From: Anticarsia gemmatalis
Taxonomy: Eukaryota > Arthropoda > Insecta > Lepidoptera > Erebidae
Direction of reading: 5' to 3'
Assembly (NCBI RefSeq): GCF_050436995.1
Contig: NC_134771.1
Coordinates: forward strand, 4,133,501 to 4,197,500
DNA: 64,000 bases
Shown here: positions 12,101 through 24,100 of the stretch, piece by piece
Layout: each line of letters opens with the position of its first letter
Numbering within the stretch: the first letter of the stretch is position 1
Program-made: the position numbers and the translations under genes
The notes under the pieces: model-generated
Databases searched by the model: none
Seen by the model: the letters and a program-made list of their open reading frames with translations, nothing else
Told to the model about the DNA's origin: nothing

Positions 12101-15100
12101 ATTAAAGTCCACCTTTATACAAATTTTGTATAAGAAGTTTAAATAAATAAATAAAAGAATTACCAGGGACGACGGCGAGGATTAGATTGCTAGAACTATC
12201 TATAGAGCCATCTGCAATGGGATGGAGTAGTTCACTTTCTAAAATATCTTGTGTGAAATGTCACGTGTCTTGAAGACTGGATAATACTTTTATCGTTTAA
12301 CTTAATTTTACAAAATCAATAACATCTGTCCGCGACTAGGTGGATTAAGTACTGAGTGTACTAAAGTTCGTGATTAGGTAACAAATATACAAAACTAGCT
12401 TTTACCCGCGACTTCGTCCGCCCTCATTAATTTTCCCATTATACGTCATTTTCCCGGGGTAAAAAGTAGCCTATGTCCTTTCTCGGGTATCAAAGTATCT
12501 CCATCTTCAGTAGTTTAGGCGTGATTGAGTAACAGACAGACAGAGTTACATTCGCATTTATGATATTAGTATGGACTTTATATTCACTATATCAAAAATA
12601 CTACTGACAAAAGCTTACCTGTAAGACGCTATCAAACTCCCATCCATCATTACACCACAATAACTCCGGCGTGTGTTCTCCTAGGCACAAGAAATAAGCA
12701 TTGCAGTATTCCGGATGTGCAATACTGCCCCAAAAACCGGGAGGACAGACCACAGTCACTTGGGTATCAGTCGTTGTCTTTTCAGTAGTACTTCCTGTAA
12801 CTGGATCGTTGTACAAATACTCAGTTGTAGAAGTAATTGTTGATGAGTCATAGTCTTCTGGTGTCAGTGTTGTGTCAGTTTTGTATTCTTCAGTGACTGA
12901 AGTTGTTGATTCAGGGATCACTGTGGTCGTACCGTTGCCTAGTGTGCACCCGCCTTCTGCGATTTCAACGCAATTCTGTAAATGGAAGATATTTTGTAGA
13001 TTGTGATTTTAAGTTTTTTATTGCAGTTTTCTCGATATTTTTGGGATTTGAATAAGTTAAACGCATCAATAAGTCTTACTAAACGTGAAGTTACTCTAAT
13101 ACACAATGGATACTTTTTGCATTTGACAACAAAATGATAAAATGATCCGAATGGGCTAACAAAGCACGCGGTACATGACAATTATGAAAATTGGGTCTAG
13201 CAAAAAAATTGCTTAGTTGACAATAGTAGTAATCGGTCGTCGCACTGAATAGCAAAATATCAGTCACTTCTAAAATATCTTGGAAAATAATAAAATAAAG
13301 AAAAAGATAGTATGTGTGTGTGTATAAGAAATAATTAACGCTTTATCTAACGGTCAAGAAAAACATGGTGTTGAACTTTGCACTCGTAAAATTGGTTCAT
13401 ACATATGTCTTGGGAATATATTAAGTCCTTAACCGGCACTTGGCCAGCGTGGTGGACTCAAGGCCTAACCTCTCCCTTGTTGGGGGGAAGCCTTTGCCTA
13501 GGATAGTAAAGGCAAAAAATACATACCTTTGATACGGGATCAAATTCAAAACCATCGCTGCAGAACAACTGGAATATTTCATCACCAGCGCACAGATAGA
13601 AGGAGTAGCAGAGCTCTGGGTGCGGCACGTTGCCCCAAACGCCATCAGGGCAGAGCCGATGGATGGGGTTGTATGTCGTCGAGGACGCTTCCGTCGTTGT
13701 GGTCTCTGGGCCTAGGGTGCAGCCGCCTATTGCTATAGGGACGCACGTCTAGAAAATAATAGATTTTTATTGAATACTTGGGAATGTATGTGGAGTTAAA
13801 TATGATATTTTATTTTTTGAAGACAAGTTTTGCAGTAAGAATTGGTGTTGTGTCGCGGGGACTTTTACCAACATACAAACAGCTGCCACAGAGTATAACC
13901 AAATCAGATCGCACACAAGTTTTTCCCTTTGGGGATCGAACCTACGATCTCCTGTCGTAATGGTAGTGGTATAGCCACACTACCTATACCACTATGCCAC
14001 GGAGGCCGTCATATGTTTTTAATTAGGCAATAATTAGTTTTGGAAATCCATTTTACGTTTCTCACGCTAAAACCCAATATGGTTTAACCCATGTGAAAAG
14101 CGAGTTCCAGGTTTAATTACCAGCTATAGTTAACAAGCCTGCCATGATAAAAAAGGACTCAAGAACAATTTAACCCAAGGATTTTGAATTTTAGGGCTCA
14201 CTAACACATCGCCATGCGACAATAAAACAAGCCTAGGCGACATTTTCTTAATATAAGTCGGTTACAAAACTTACCTCTTGCACAGGATCGAACTCCAATC
14301 CTTCACCGCACCACAATTGTATAGTACTTCCACCGGCACACAAGTAGAACGAGTTACAATACTCCGGGTGAGGTATATTACCCCAAATACCGATCGGACA
14401 TAAATCTGGGGCTTCGGTTGTCGTTTTCGTGTCTTCTGTGGTCGTGTACGTCATTTCCGTGGTCGTTTCTGAGGGGTCTAAAGTCGATCCTGTTGGGGGT
14501 GGAGTCGGTCCTAACGTGCAACCTCCTTCGGTGATTGGTACACAACTCTGTGGAAAGGAATAGAATATGAGATGATTAAGTGTTCTGTTTTTTATAGCAT
14601 TATTAAAAATACTTGATTATCAGGGTAGCCTTTCTTTCAAACAAAGTTGGATTGGCTTCCAGTCTCACCGGATGCAGCTGAATACAATAATTTTAAAGGA
14701 GCGACTGCATATCTGACCTCTACAACCCAGTTATTTGGTTTGTAATACTCCTCGATAAGACTGGTTATCAGATTTTCAGGTTTCTTAATGCTGTTATTGA
14801 CTGTCAAAGATCTTTGAATCTGATAGCCGAGACCTACAATTTAACGTGCCTTTCGAAACACAGAGGAAAAGTACCCTTTATGTACCTTTTACCTAATGAA
14901 TAGTATTCTAGATTTAAGTACCATATGCGCTAAATAGCAATAGGCACGCTCACAATAACATAGTACTACCATTGTAAATGGCGAAACGTGCGACTTCGTA
15001 AAGGAAAAGACTGCGGAAAGGAAAGGAATATGAAGTGATAAGTGTTCTGTTTTTTATAGCATCATTAATAATACTAAATTATGATTTGCTTGCTTACACA

Positions 15101-18100
15101 GCACTTTTGTCAATAACAATGAGCAATTTTATTGCCGTAGTGAGTATGACACCAAAATTTTGGAATATTATGTATGTATATAGCATATATATTAATATTA
15201 GCTTTTACACGCGACTTCGTTCGCCATCTGAATTTTCCAATGGGAATGCCTCATTCTCCCGGGGAAAAAAGTAGCCAATATCCTTAATCGGGTATCAAAA
15301 TATCTCCATACCAAATTTCATGCGAATTGGTTCAGTAGTTTAGGTGTGATTGAGTAACAGACAAACAGACAGACAGAGTTACTTTCGCATTTGTAATATT
15401 AGTAAGGACAGTAAAATATGTCTTACCTGCGAAATAGGATCAAATTCAAGTCCCGCAAAACACCATAGTTGCACAGCAGCGCCACTAACGCATAGATAGA
15501 ATGAATTACATAGTTCCGGATGTGGAACATTCCCGTAAACTCCGGGTGGACAAGGATTGAACTCTTCGGGAGTTGTTGGCTCATCTGTTGTTGATTCAGT
15601 TGTTGGTTCCGGAGTAGTCGGGTCTAGAGTGGTAGCTTCAGGTGTAGTTAGCTCTGGAGTGGTTGGCTCCGGAGTGGTTGGCTCCAGTGTAGTCGGCTCA
15701 GCTGTTGTTGGTTCCGGAGTGGTTGGCTCCGGTGTAGTGGGCTCCGCTGTTGTTGGTTCCGGAGTGGTTGGCTCCGGTGTAGTGGGCTCCGCTGTTGTTG
15801 GTTCCAGAGTAGTGGGCTCAGCTGTTGTTGGTTCCGGTGTAGTGGGCTCCGGTGTAGTGGGCTCCGCTGTTGTTGGTTCCAGAGTAGTGGGCTCAGCTGT
15901 TGTTGGTTCCGGTGTAGTGGGCTCCGGAGTGGTTGGCTCCGGTGTAGTGGGCTCCGCTGTTGTTGGTTCCGGAGTATTGGGCTCCGGAGTGGTTGGCTCC
16001 GGTGTAGTGGGCTCCGCTGTTGTTGGTTCCAGAGTAGTGGGCTCAGCTGTTGTTGGTTCCGGTGTAGTGGGCTCCGGAGTGGTTGGCTCCGGTGTAGTGG
16101 GCTCCGCTGTTGTTGGTTCCGGAGTATTGGGCTCCGGAGTGGTTGGCTCCGGTGTAGTGGGCTCCGCTGTTGTTGGCTCCGGTGTAGTGGGTTCCGCTGT
16201 TGTTGGTTCCGGAGTAGTGGGCTCAGGAGTGATTGGCTCCGGTGTAGTGGGCTCCGGTGTAGTGGGCTCCGGTGTAGTGGGCTCCGCTGTTGTTGGTTCT
16301 GGAGTAGTGGGCTCCGGAGTGGTTGGCTCCGGTGTAGTGGGCTCCGGTGTAGTGGGCTCCGCTGTTGTTGGTTCCGGAGTAGTGGGCTCAGGAGTGGTTG
16401 GCTCCGGTGTAGTGGGCTCCGCTGTTGTTGGTTCCGGTGTAATGGGCTCCGGAGTGGTTGGCTCCGGTGTAGTGGGCTCCGGTGTAGTGGGCTCCGCTGA
16501 TGTTGGTTCCGGAGTAGTGGGCTCCGGAGTGGTTGGCTCCGGTGTAGTGGGCTCCGCTGTTGTTGGTTCCGGAGTAGTGGGCTCCGGAGTGGTTGGCTCC
16601 GGTGTAGTTGGCTCCGGTGTAGTGGGCTCCGCTGTTGTTGGTTCCGGAGTAGTGGGCTCCGGAGTGGTTGGCTCCGGTGTAGTGGGCTCCGCTGTTGTTG
16701 GTTCCGGTGTAGTGGGCTCCGGAGTGGTTGGCTCCGGTGTAGCGGGCTCCGCTGTTGTTGGTTCCGGAGTGGTTGGCTCCGGTGTAGTGGGCTCCGCTGT
16801 TGTTGGTTCCGGAGTAGTGGGCTCCGGAGTGGTTGGCTCCGGTATAGTGGGCTCCGCTGTTGTTGGTTCCGGAGTAGTGGGCTCCGGAGTGGTTGGCTCC
16901 GGTGTAGTGGGCTCCGCTGTTGTTGGTTCCGGAGTGGTTGGCTCCGGTGTAGTGGGCTCAGCTGTTGTTGGTTCCGGAGTGGTTGGCTCCGGTGTAGTGG
17001 GCTCGGCTGTTGTTGGTTCCGGAGTAGTGGGCTCCGGAGTGGTTGGCTCCGGTGTAGTGGGCTCAGCTGTTGTTGGTTCCGGAGTAGTTGGCTCCGGTGT
17101 AGTGGGCTCAGCTGTTGTTGGTTCCGGTGTAGTGGGCTCCGCTGTTGTTGGTTCCGGAGTAGTGGGCTCAGGAGTGGTTGGCTCCGGTGTAGTAGGCTCC
17201 GGTGTAGTGGGCTCCGCTGTTGTTGGTTCCGGAGTAGTGGGCTCCGGAGTGGTTGGCTCCGGTGTAGTGGGCTCCGCTGTTGTTGGTTCCGGAGTAGTGG
17301 GCTCCGGAGTGATTGGCTCCGGTGTAGTGGGCTCAGCTGTTGTTGGTTCCGGAGTAGTGGGCTCCGGAGTGGTTGGCTCCGGTGTAGTGGGCTCCGCTGT
17401 AGTTGGCTCCGGTGTAGTGGGCTCCGCTGTTGTTTGTTCCGGAGTAGTGGGCTCAGGAGTGGTTGGCTCCGGTGTAGTGGGCTCCGCTGTTGTTGGTTCT
17501 GGAGTAGTGGGCTCCGGAGTGGTTGGCTCCGGTGTAGTGGGTTCAGCTGTTGTTGGTTCCGGTGTAGTGGGCTCCGGAGTGGTTGGCTCCGGTGTAGTGG
17601 GCTCCGGTGTAGTGGGCTCCGCTGTTGTTGGTTCCGGAGTAGTGGGCTCAGGAGTGGTTGGCTCCGGCGTAGTGGGCTCCGGCGTAGTGGGCTCCGCTGT
17701 TGTTGGTTCCGGAGTAGTGGGCTCCGGAGTGGTTGGCTCCGGTTTGGTGGGCTCCGCTGTTGTTGGTTCCGGAGTAGTGAGCTCCGGAATGGTTGGCTCC
17801 GGTGTAGTGGGCTCCGCTGTTGTTGGTTCCGGTGTAGTGGGCTCCGGAGTGGTTGGCTCCGGTGTAGTGGGCTCAGCTGTTGTTGGTTCCGGAGTAGTGG
17901 GCTCCGGTGTAGTGGACTCCGCTGTTGTTGGTTCCGGAGTAGTGGGCTCAGGAGTGGTTGGCTCCGGCGTAGTGGGCTCCGGTGTAGTGGGCTCCGCTGT
18001 TGTTGGTTCCGGTGTAGTGGGCTCCGGAGTGGTTGGCTCCGGTGTAGTGGGCTCAGCTGTTGTTGGTTCCGGAGTAGTGGGCTCCGGAGTGGTTGGCTCC

Positions 18101-21100
18101 GGTGTAGTGGGCTCAGGAGTGGTTGGCTCCGGTGTAGTGGGCTCCACTGTTGTTGGTTCCGGTGTAGTGGGCTCCGGTGAAGTGGGCTCCGCTGTTGTTG
18201 GTTCCGGAGTAGTGGGCTCCGGAGTGGTTGGCTCCGGTGTAGTGGGCTCCGCTGTTGTTGGTTCCGGTGTAGTGGGCTCCGGAGTGGTTGGCTCCGGTGT
18301 AGTGGGCTCAGCTGTTGTTGGTTCCGGAGTAGTGGGCTCCGGAGTGGTTGGCTCCGGTGTAGTGGGCTCCGCTGTTGTTGGTTCCGGTGTAGTGGGCTCC
18401 GCTGTTGTTGGTTCCGGTGTAGTGGGCTCCGGTGTAGTGGACTCCGCTGTTGTTGGTTCCGGAGTAGTGGGCTCAGGAGTGGTTGGCTCCGGCGTAGTGG
18501 GCTCCGGTGTAGTGGGCTCCGCTGTTGTTGGTTCCGGTGTAGTGGGCTCCGGAGTGGTTGGCTCCGGTGTAGTGGGCTCAGCTGTTGTTGGTTCCGGAGT
18601 AGTGGGCTCCGGAGTGGTTGGCTCCGGTGTAGTGGGCTCAGCTGTTGTTGGTTCCGGAGTGGTTGGCTCCGGTGTAGTGGACTCCGCTGTTGTTGGTTCC
18701 GGAGTAGTGGGCTCAGGAGTGGTTGGCTCCGGCGTAGTGGGCTCCGGTGTAGTGGGCTCCGCTGTTGTTGGTTCCGGTGTAGTGGGCTCCGGAGTGGTTG
18801 GCTCCGGTGTAGTGGGCTCAGCTGTTGTTGGTTCCGGAGTAGTGGGCTCCGGAGTGGTTGGCTCCGGTGTAGTGGGCTCAGCTGTTGTTGGTTCCGGAGT
18901 GGTTGGCTCCGGTGTAGTGGGCTCCGCTGTTGTTGGTTCCAGAGTAGTGGGCACAGCTGTTGTTGGTTCCGGAGTAGTGGGCTCCGGAGTGGTTGGCTCC
19001 GGTGTAGTGGGCTCAGCTGTTGTTGGCTCCGGTGTAGTGGGCTCAGGAGTGGTTGGCTCCGGTGTAGTGGGCTCCGCTGTTGTTGGTTCCGGTGTAGTGG
19101 GCTCCGGTGAAGTGGGCTCCGCTGTTGTTGGTTCCGGAGTAGTGGGCTCCGGTGTAGTGGGCTCCGCTGTTGTTGGTTCCGGAGTAGTGGGCTCAGGAGT
19201 GGTTGGCTCCGGCGTAGTGGGCTCCGCTGTTGTTGGTTCCGGTGTAGTGGGCTCCGCTGTTGTTGGTTCCGGTGTAGTGGGCTCCGGTGTAGTGGACTCC
19301 GCTGTTGTTGGTTCCGGAGTAGTGGGCTCAGGAGTGGTTGGCTCCGGCGTAGTGGGCTCCGGTGTAGTGGGCTCCGCTGTTGTTGGTTCCGGTGTAGTGG
19401 GCTCCGGAGTGGTTGGCTCCGGTGTAGTGGGCTCAGCTGTTGTTGGTTCCGGAGTAGTGGGCTCCGGAGTGGTTGGCTCCGGTGTAGTGGGCTCAGCTGT
19501 TGTTGGTTCCGGAGTAGTGGGCTCTGGAGTGGTTGGCTCCGGTGTAGTGGGCTCCGCTGTTGTTGGTTCCGGTGTAGTGGGCTCCGCTGTTGTTGGTTCC
19601 GGTGTAGTGGGCTCCGGTGTAGTGGACTCCGCTGTTGTTGGTTCCGGAGTAGTGGGCTCAGGAGTGGTTGGCTCCGGCGTAGTGGGCTCCGGTGTAGTGG
19701 GCTCCGCTGTTGTTGGTTCCGGTGTAGTGGGCTCCGGAGTGGTTGGCTCCGGTGTATTGGGCTCAGCTGTTGTTGGTTCCGGAGTAGTGGGCTCCGGAGT
19801 GGTTGGCTCCGGTGTAGTGGGCTCAGCTGTTGTTGGTTCCGGAGTGGTTGGCTCCGGTGTAGTGGGCTCCGCTGTTGTTGGTTCCAGAGTAGTGGGCTCA
19901 GCTGTTGTTGGTTCCGGTGTAGTGGGCTCCGGAGTGGTTGGCTCCGGTGTAGTGGGCTCAGCTGTTGTTGGTTCCGGAGTAGTGGGCTCCGGAGTGTTTG
20001 GCTCCGGTGTAGTGGGCTCCGCTGTTGTTGGTTCCGGAGTGGTTGGCTCCGGTGTAGTGGGCTCCGCTGTTGTTGGTTCCAGAGTAGTGGGCTCAACTGT
20101 TGTTGGTTCCGGAGTAGTGGGCTCCGGAGTGGTTGGCTCCGGTGTAGTGGGCTCAGCTGTTGTTGGTTCCGGAGTGGTTGGCTCCGGTGTAGTGGGCTCC
20201 GCTGTTGTTGGTTCCAGAGTAGTGGGCTCAGCTGTTGTTGGTTCCGGAGTAGTGGGCTCCAGAGTGGTTGGCTCCGGTGTAGTGGGCTCAGCTGTTGTTG
20301 GCACCGGTGTAGTGGGCTCCGCTGTTGTTAGTTCCGGGGTTGTGGGTGCAGGTGTTGTTGGCTCGGGAGTCGTTGGTTCCAGAGTAGTTGGTTCTTGTGT
20401 TGTTGTTAGAGGCTCCTGTGTTGTTGTTGTTGAAAGAGGACACTGTGCTTGGTTTGGCCAGTCACATTCCTGTAAAATTGTTACCGTGTAAATAATTTAA
20501 AGATATTCATTTAGGAAGGTTTCTTTAAATAATGCTTGACGTTGTTATGGCTGTGTTACATTTAAGAACAATCAAATGACTTTGGAAAGGGCCCTTAGTT
20601 GAGTGAAATCTAAGCCTCGGCTTTACCACTTCTTAATAAGAATTGTTTAGTTTATTAAGTTAAATTTTAGCACCGTCAAACACAATAAGTCACTTTATCT
20701 ATAAGATAGTATATCTGACACATATCCACAAGCCATAAAATGGTTCTAAATGTTATAAAAAACTCACCTGTTTATCAAAATCAAACCAAAGGCCGGCAGG
20801 ACAAATTCTTTCCACTTTGTTGCCATGGACACACTGATAGTACTTCCCACAGTCGTATTCATGGGGTAGTAAGTAATCTATTGTGAAGTCCGCCGGACAT
20901 CCGTTTGGTAACGTTTCTATAGGTGTTGTTGGGGCCTGTGTTGTAGTCGATTGTGTTGTTGGGACTTCAGTAGTTGTTGACGCCGGAGTTGTTGGTTCCG
21001 GAGTAGTTGGGCCTGGTGTTGTTGGATCTGGTGTAGTGGGCTCCGGAGTGGTTGGCTCCGGAGTAGTGGGCGCTGGTGTTGTTGGCTCCGGAGTAGTGGG

Positions 21101-24100
21101 CGCTGGTGTCGTTGGCTCCGGAGTTGTTGGTTCCGGAGTAGTAGGCGCTGGTGTTGTTGGCTCTGGAGTTGTTGGCTCCGGAGTAGTAGGTGCCGGAGTT
21201 GTTAGTTCCGGAGTAGTAGGCGCTGGTGTTGTTGGCTCCGGAGTAGTAGGCGCTGGAGTTGTTGGCTCCGGAGTAGTAGGTGCTGGTGTAGTTGGCTCCG
21301 GAGTAGTAGGCGCTGGAGTTGTTGTCTCCGGAGTAGTAGGCGCCGGTGTTGTTGGTTCCGGAGTAGTAGGCACTGGTGTTGTTGGTTCCGGAGTAGTAGG
21401 AGCTGGTGTTGTTGGCTCCGGAGTAGTAGGCGCTGGTGTTGTTGGCTCCGGAGTGGTAGGCGCTGGTGTTGTTGGCTCCGGAGTGGTAGGCGCTGGTGTT
21501 GTTGGCTCCGGAGTAGTAGGCACCGGAGTTGTTGGCTCCGGAGTAGTAGGCGCCGGTGTTGTTGGCTCTGGAGTTGTTGGTTCCGGAGTAGTAGGCGCTG
21601 GTGTTGTTGGCTCCGGCGTAGTGGGCGCTGGTGTTGTTGGCTCCGGAGTAGTAGGCGCTGGAGTAGTAGGCGCTGGTGTTGTTGGCTCGGGAGTTGTGGG
21701 TACTGGTGTTGTTGGCTCCGGAGTAGGAGGCGCTGGTGTTGTTGTCGACAGAGGACACACTGCCTGGTTTGGCCAGTCACATTCCTGTAAAAACATGAGC
21801 GTGTAAACAGGTTTTTTACTTATTTAATTTTTTTCTAACGCTTGGTGTTTTGGCCGAGTTTCATTTAATAACATTAGAAGCCTTCTCGGAAAAACTCTAT
21901 TGAGAAAGAGCTCTGAGGTAAATAAAATATAAGCCTCGGCTTTATAACTTCTGAAAAGGAATCAGTTTGCTTATCATTAAAATTATGCCAATTTCTTACA
22001 TTATACTTTATCTATTGGATATGTTATCTGTCACTTGTCCAAAAGCCGTAGAAATTGCGTTAATAATAGTAGTACAAACCCACCTGTTTATCAAAATTAA
22101 ACCAAAGGCCACCAGGACAAGGTCTTTCCACTTTGTTACCATGAGTACACTGGTAATACTTCCCACAGTCGTATTCATGGGGTAATAATTGTTCTATAGT
22201 GTAGTCAACCGGACATCCGTTAGGTAAAAACTCAATTGGCGTTGTTGGGGCCTGTGTTGTAGTCGATTGTGTTGTTGGCGCTGGAGTTGTTAGTTCCGGA
22301 GTAGTAGGCGCGGGTGTTGTTGGCTGGGGAGTTGTTAGTACTGGAGTTGTTGGCTCGGGAGTCGTTGGTTTCGGAGTAATAGGCGCTGGTGTTGTCGGCC
22401 TAGATAGAGGGCACTCTGCTTGGTTTGGCCAGTCACATTCCTGTAAAAATATTTTCATGTAAATTATTCTCAGATTTTATTCCGTATTTTATTTAAGAAC
22501 AATCAAACGTCTTTGCAAAAACACTCACCTGTTTATCAAAATAAAACCAAAGGCCACCAGGACAAGGTCTTTCCACTTTGTTACCATGAGTACACTGATA
22601 GTACTTCCCACAGTCGTATTCATGTGGTAATAGCTGTTCTACTGTGTAGTCCACCGGACATCCGTTAGGTAAGAACTCAATTGGCGTTGTTGGGGCCTGT
22701 GTTGTAGTCGATTGTGTTGTTGTAGACGATTGTGTTGTTGGCGCTGGAGTTGTTAGTTCCGGAGTAGTAGGCGCTGGTGTTGTTGGATCGGGAGTCGTTG
22801 GTACTGGAGTTGTTGGCTCGGGAGTTGTTGGTTCCGGAGTAATAGGCGCTGGTGTTGTAGGCCTAGATAGAGGGCACTCTGCTTGGTTGGGCCAGTCACA
22901 TTCCTGTAAAAATATTAGCGTGTAAATAATTGAAAGATATTATTTCTTGTTTTATTTGAGAACAATCAGATCTTTGCAGAAAAACGCTACAGAAATCAGT
23001 TTTAAACATTTCATTTTATCTATCGGATAGGTTATCTGACACTTATTAATAATCTATGCAACTGTCCCTAAATGTAAAAAAAAACTCACCTGCTTTTCAA
23101 AATAAAACCAAAGGCCACCAGGACAAGGTCTTTCCACTTTGTTACCATGAGTACACTGGTAATACTTCCCACAGTCGTATTCATGGGGTAATAGCTGTTC
23201 TACTGTGTAGTCCACCGGACATCCGTTTGGTAAAAACTCTGGTGTTGTTGGGAAAGGAGTCGTTGATTGTGTTGTAGAAGATTGTGTTGTTGGTTGTTGT
23301 GTAGGTGTTGTTGGAGCTAAAGTTGTTGAACCCATTGTACAGTTGACTAGGTGGATGTGGTTACAGACCTAAAAAAATATAAATTATAGAAGATTGTGTT
23401 TGGACATAATTATGCTTCATAAAGATTATTTTTTCATTAACTTCGAATTACATTCATGGTTATGTCTGAAAGTATTTTCTATAAATAATAAGCATTTTTG
23501 CAAAAAAGATCTACGGACTACGAAAAAAAAATTGATTTATGCATGTATGTAAAAACCTCTTTGAAATAATCTAAATTTATTTATCTTTTTCAATTGTGAC
23601 AGTGTGATAAGATAGTCAATCTTTAGTATGGACATAGTATTATCAATGTATTAGTAACAGCTTCAAATTTTACTACATTCATATTCATACATCTTGCCAT
23701 ACATACATACATTCATATTTTCACGCCTTTTCCCCATAGGGGTAAGTAAAGACCAAATAACGCCACTTGGCCGCCCAACGCAAGTCTGTAATCATACATT
23801 CTTACAAACTTCCCTTGCCTCATTCACATCCATACATCTTGTGATACAGTACCTATAATAAAAACAGGCATATCTTACCTGTATATCATAGTCAAACCAG
23901 GTACCGGGCCCGCAATCTTTCTCAACTTTAATCCCATGAGTGCACTGATAGAACTTAGCACAATCGTATTCATGTGGTAATAAATAATGTATATGCATGT
24001 TTGCAGGACAACCGTTCGGTAGGAACGCCATCTCCGTTGTTGTTGAGAAAGGAGTTGTTGTTGGAACGGGAGTTGTTGGTGTTGATGGCGCTGCTGTTGA

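Noticed and set aside
15648..20096. Long Arg/Gln/Ser-rich open frame on the minus strand
   Set aside because: A shifted frame of exon 8; not joined to any half-domain or splice site.
15427..20469. CRISPR-like or satellite array
   Set aside because: Regular repeats, but coding in a single open frame with no spacers and bounded by splice sites.
15557..20491. Long open frame of about 1,640 residues on the plus strand, Gly/Val/Ser repeats
   Set aside because: It is the complement of the 15-bp TTPEP code, which has no stops on either strand. The minus frame has CBM14 ends and splice sites; this one has neither.
20883..21806. Plus-strand and shifted minus-strand open frames over exon 7
   Set aside because: Same repeat artefact as in exon 8.
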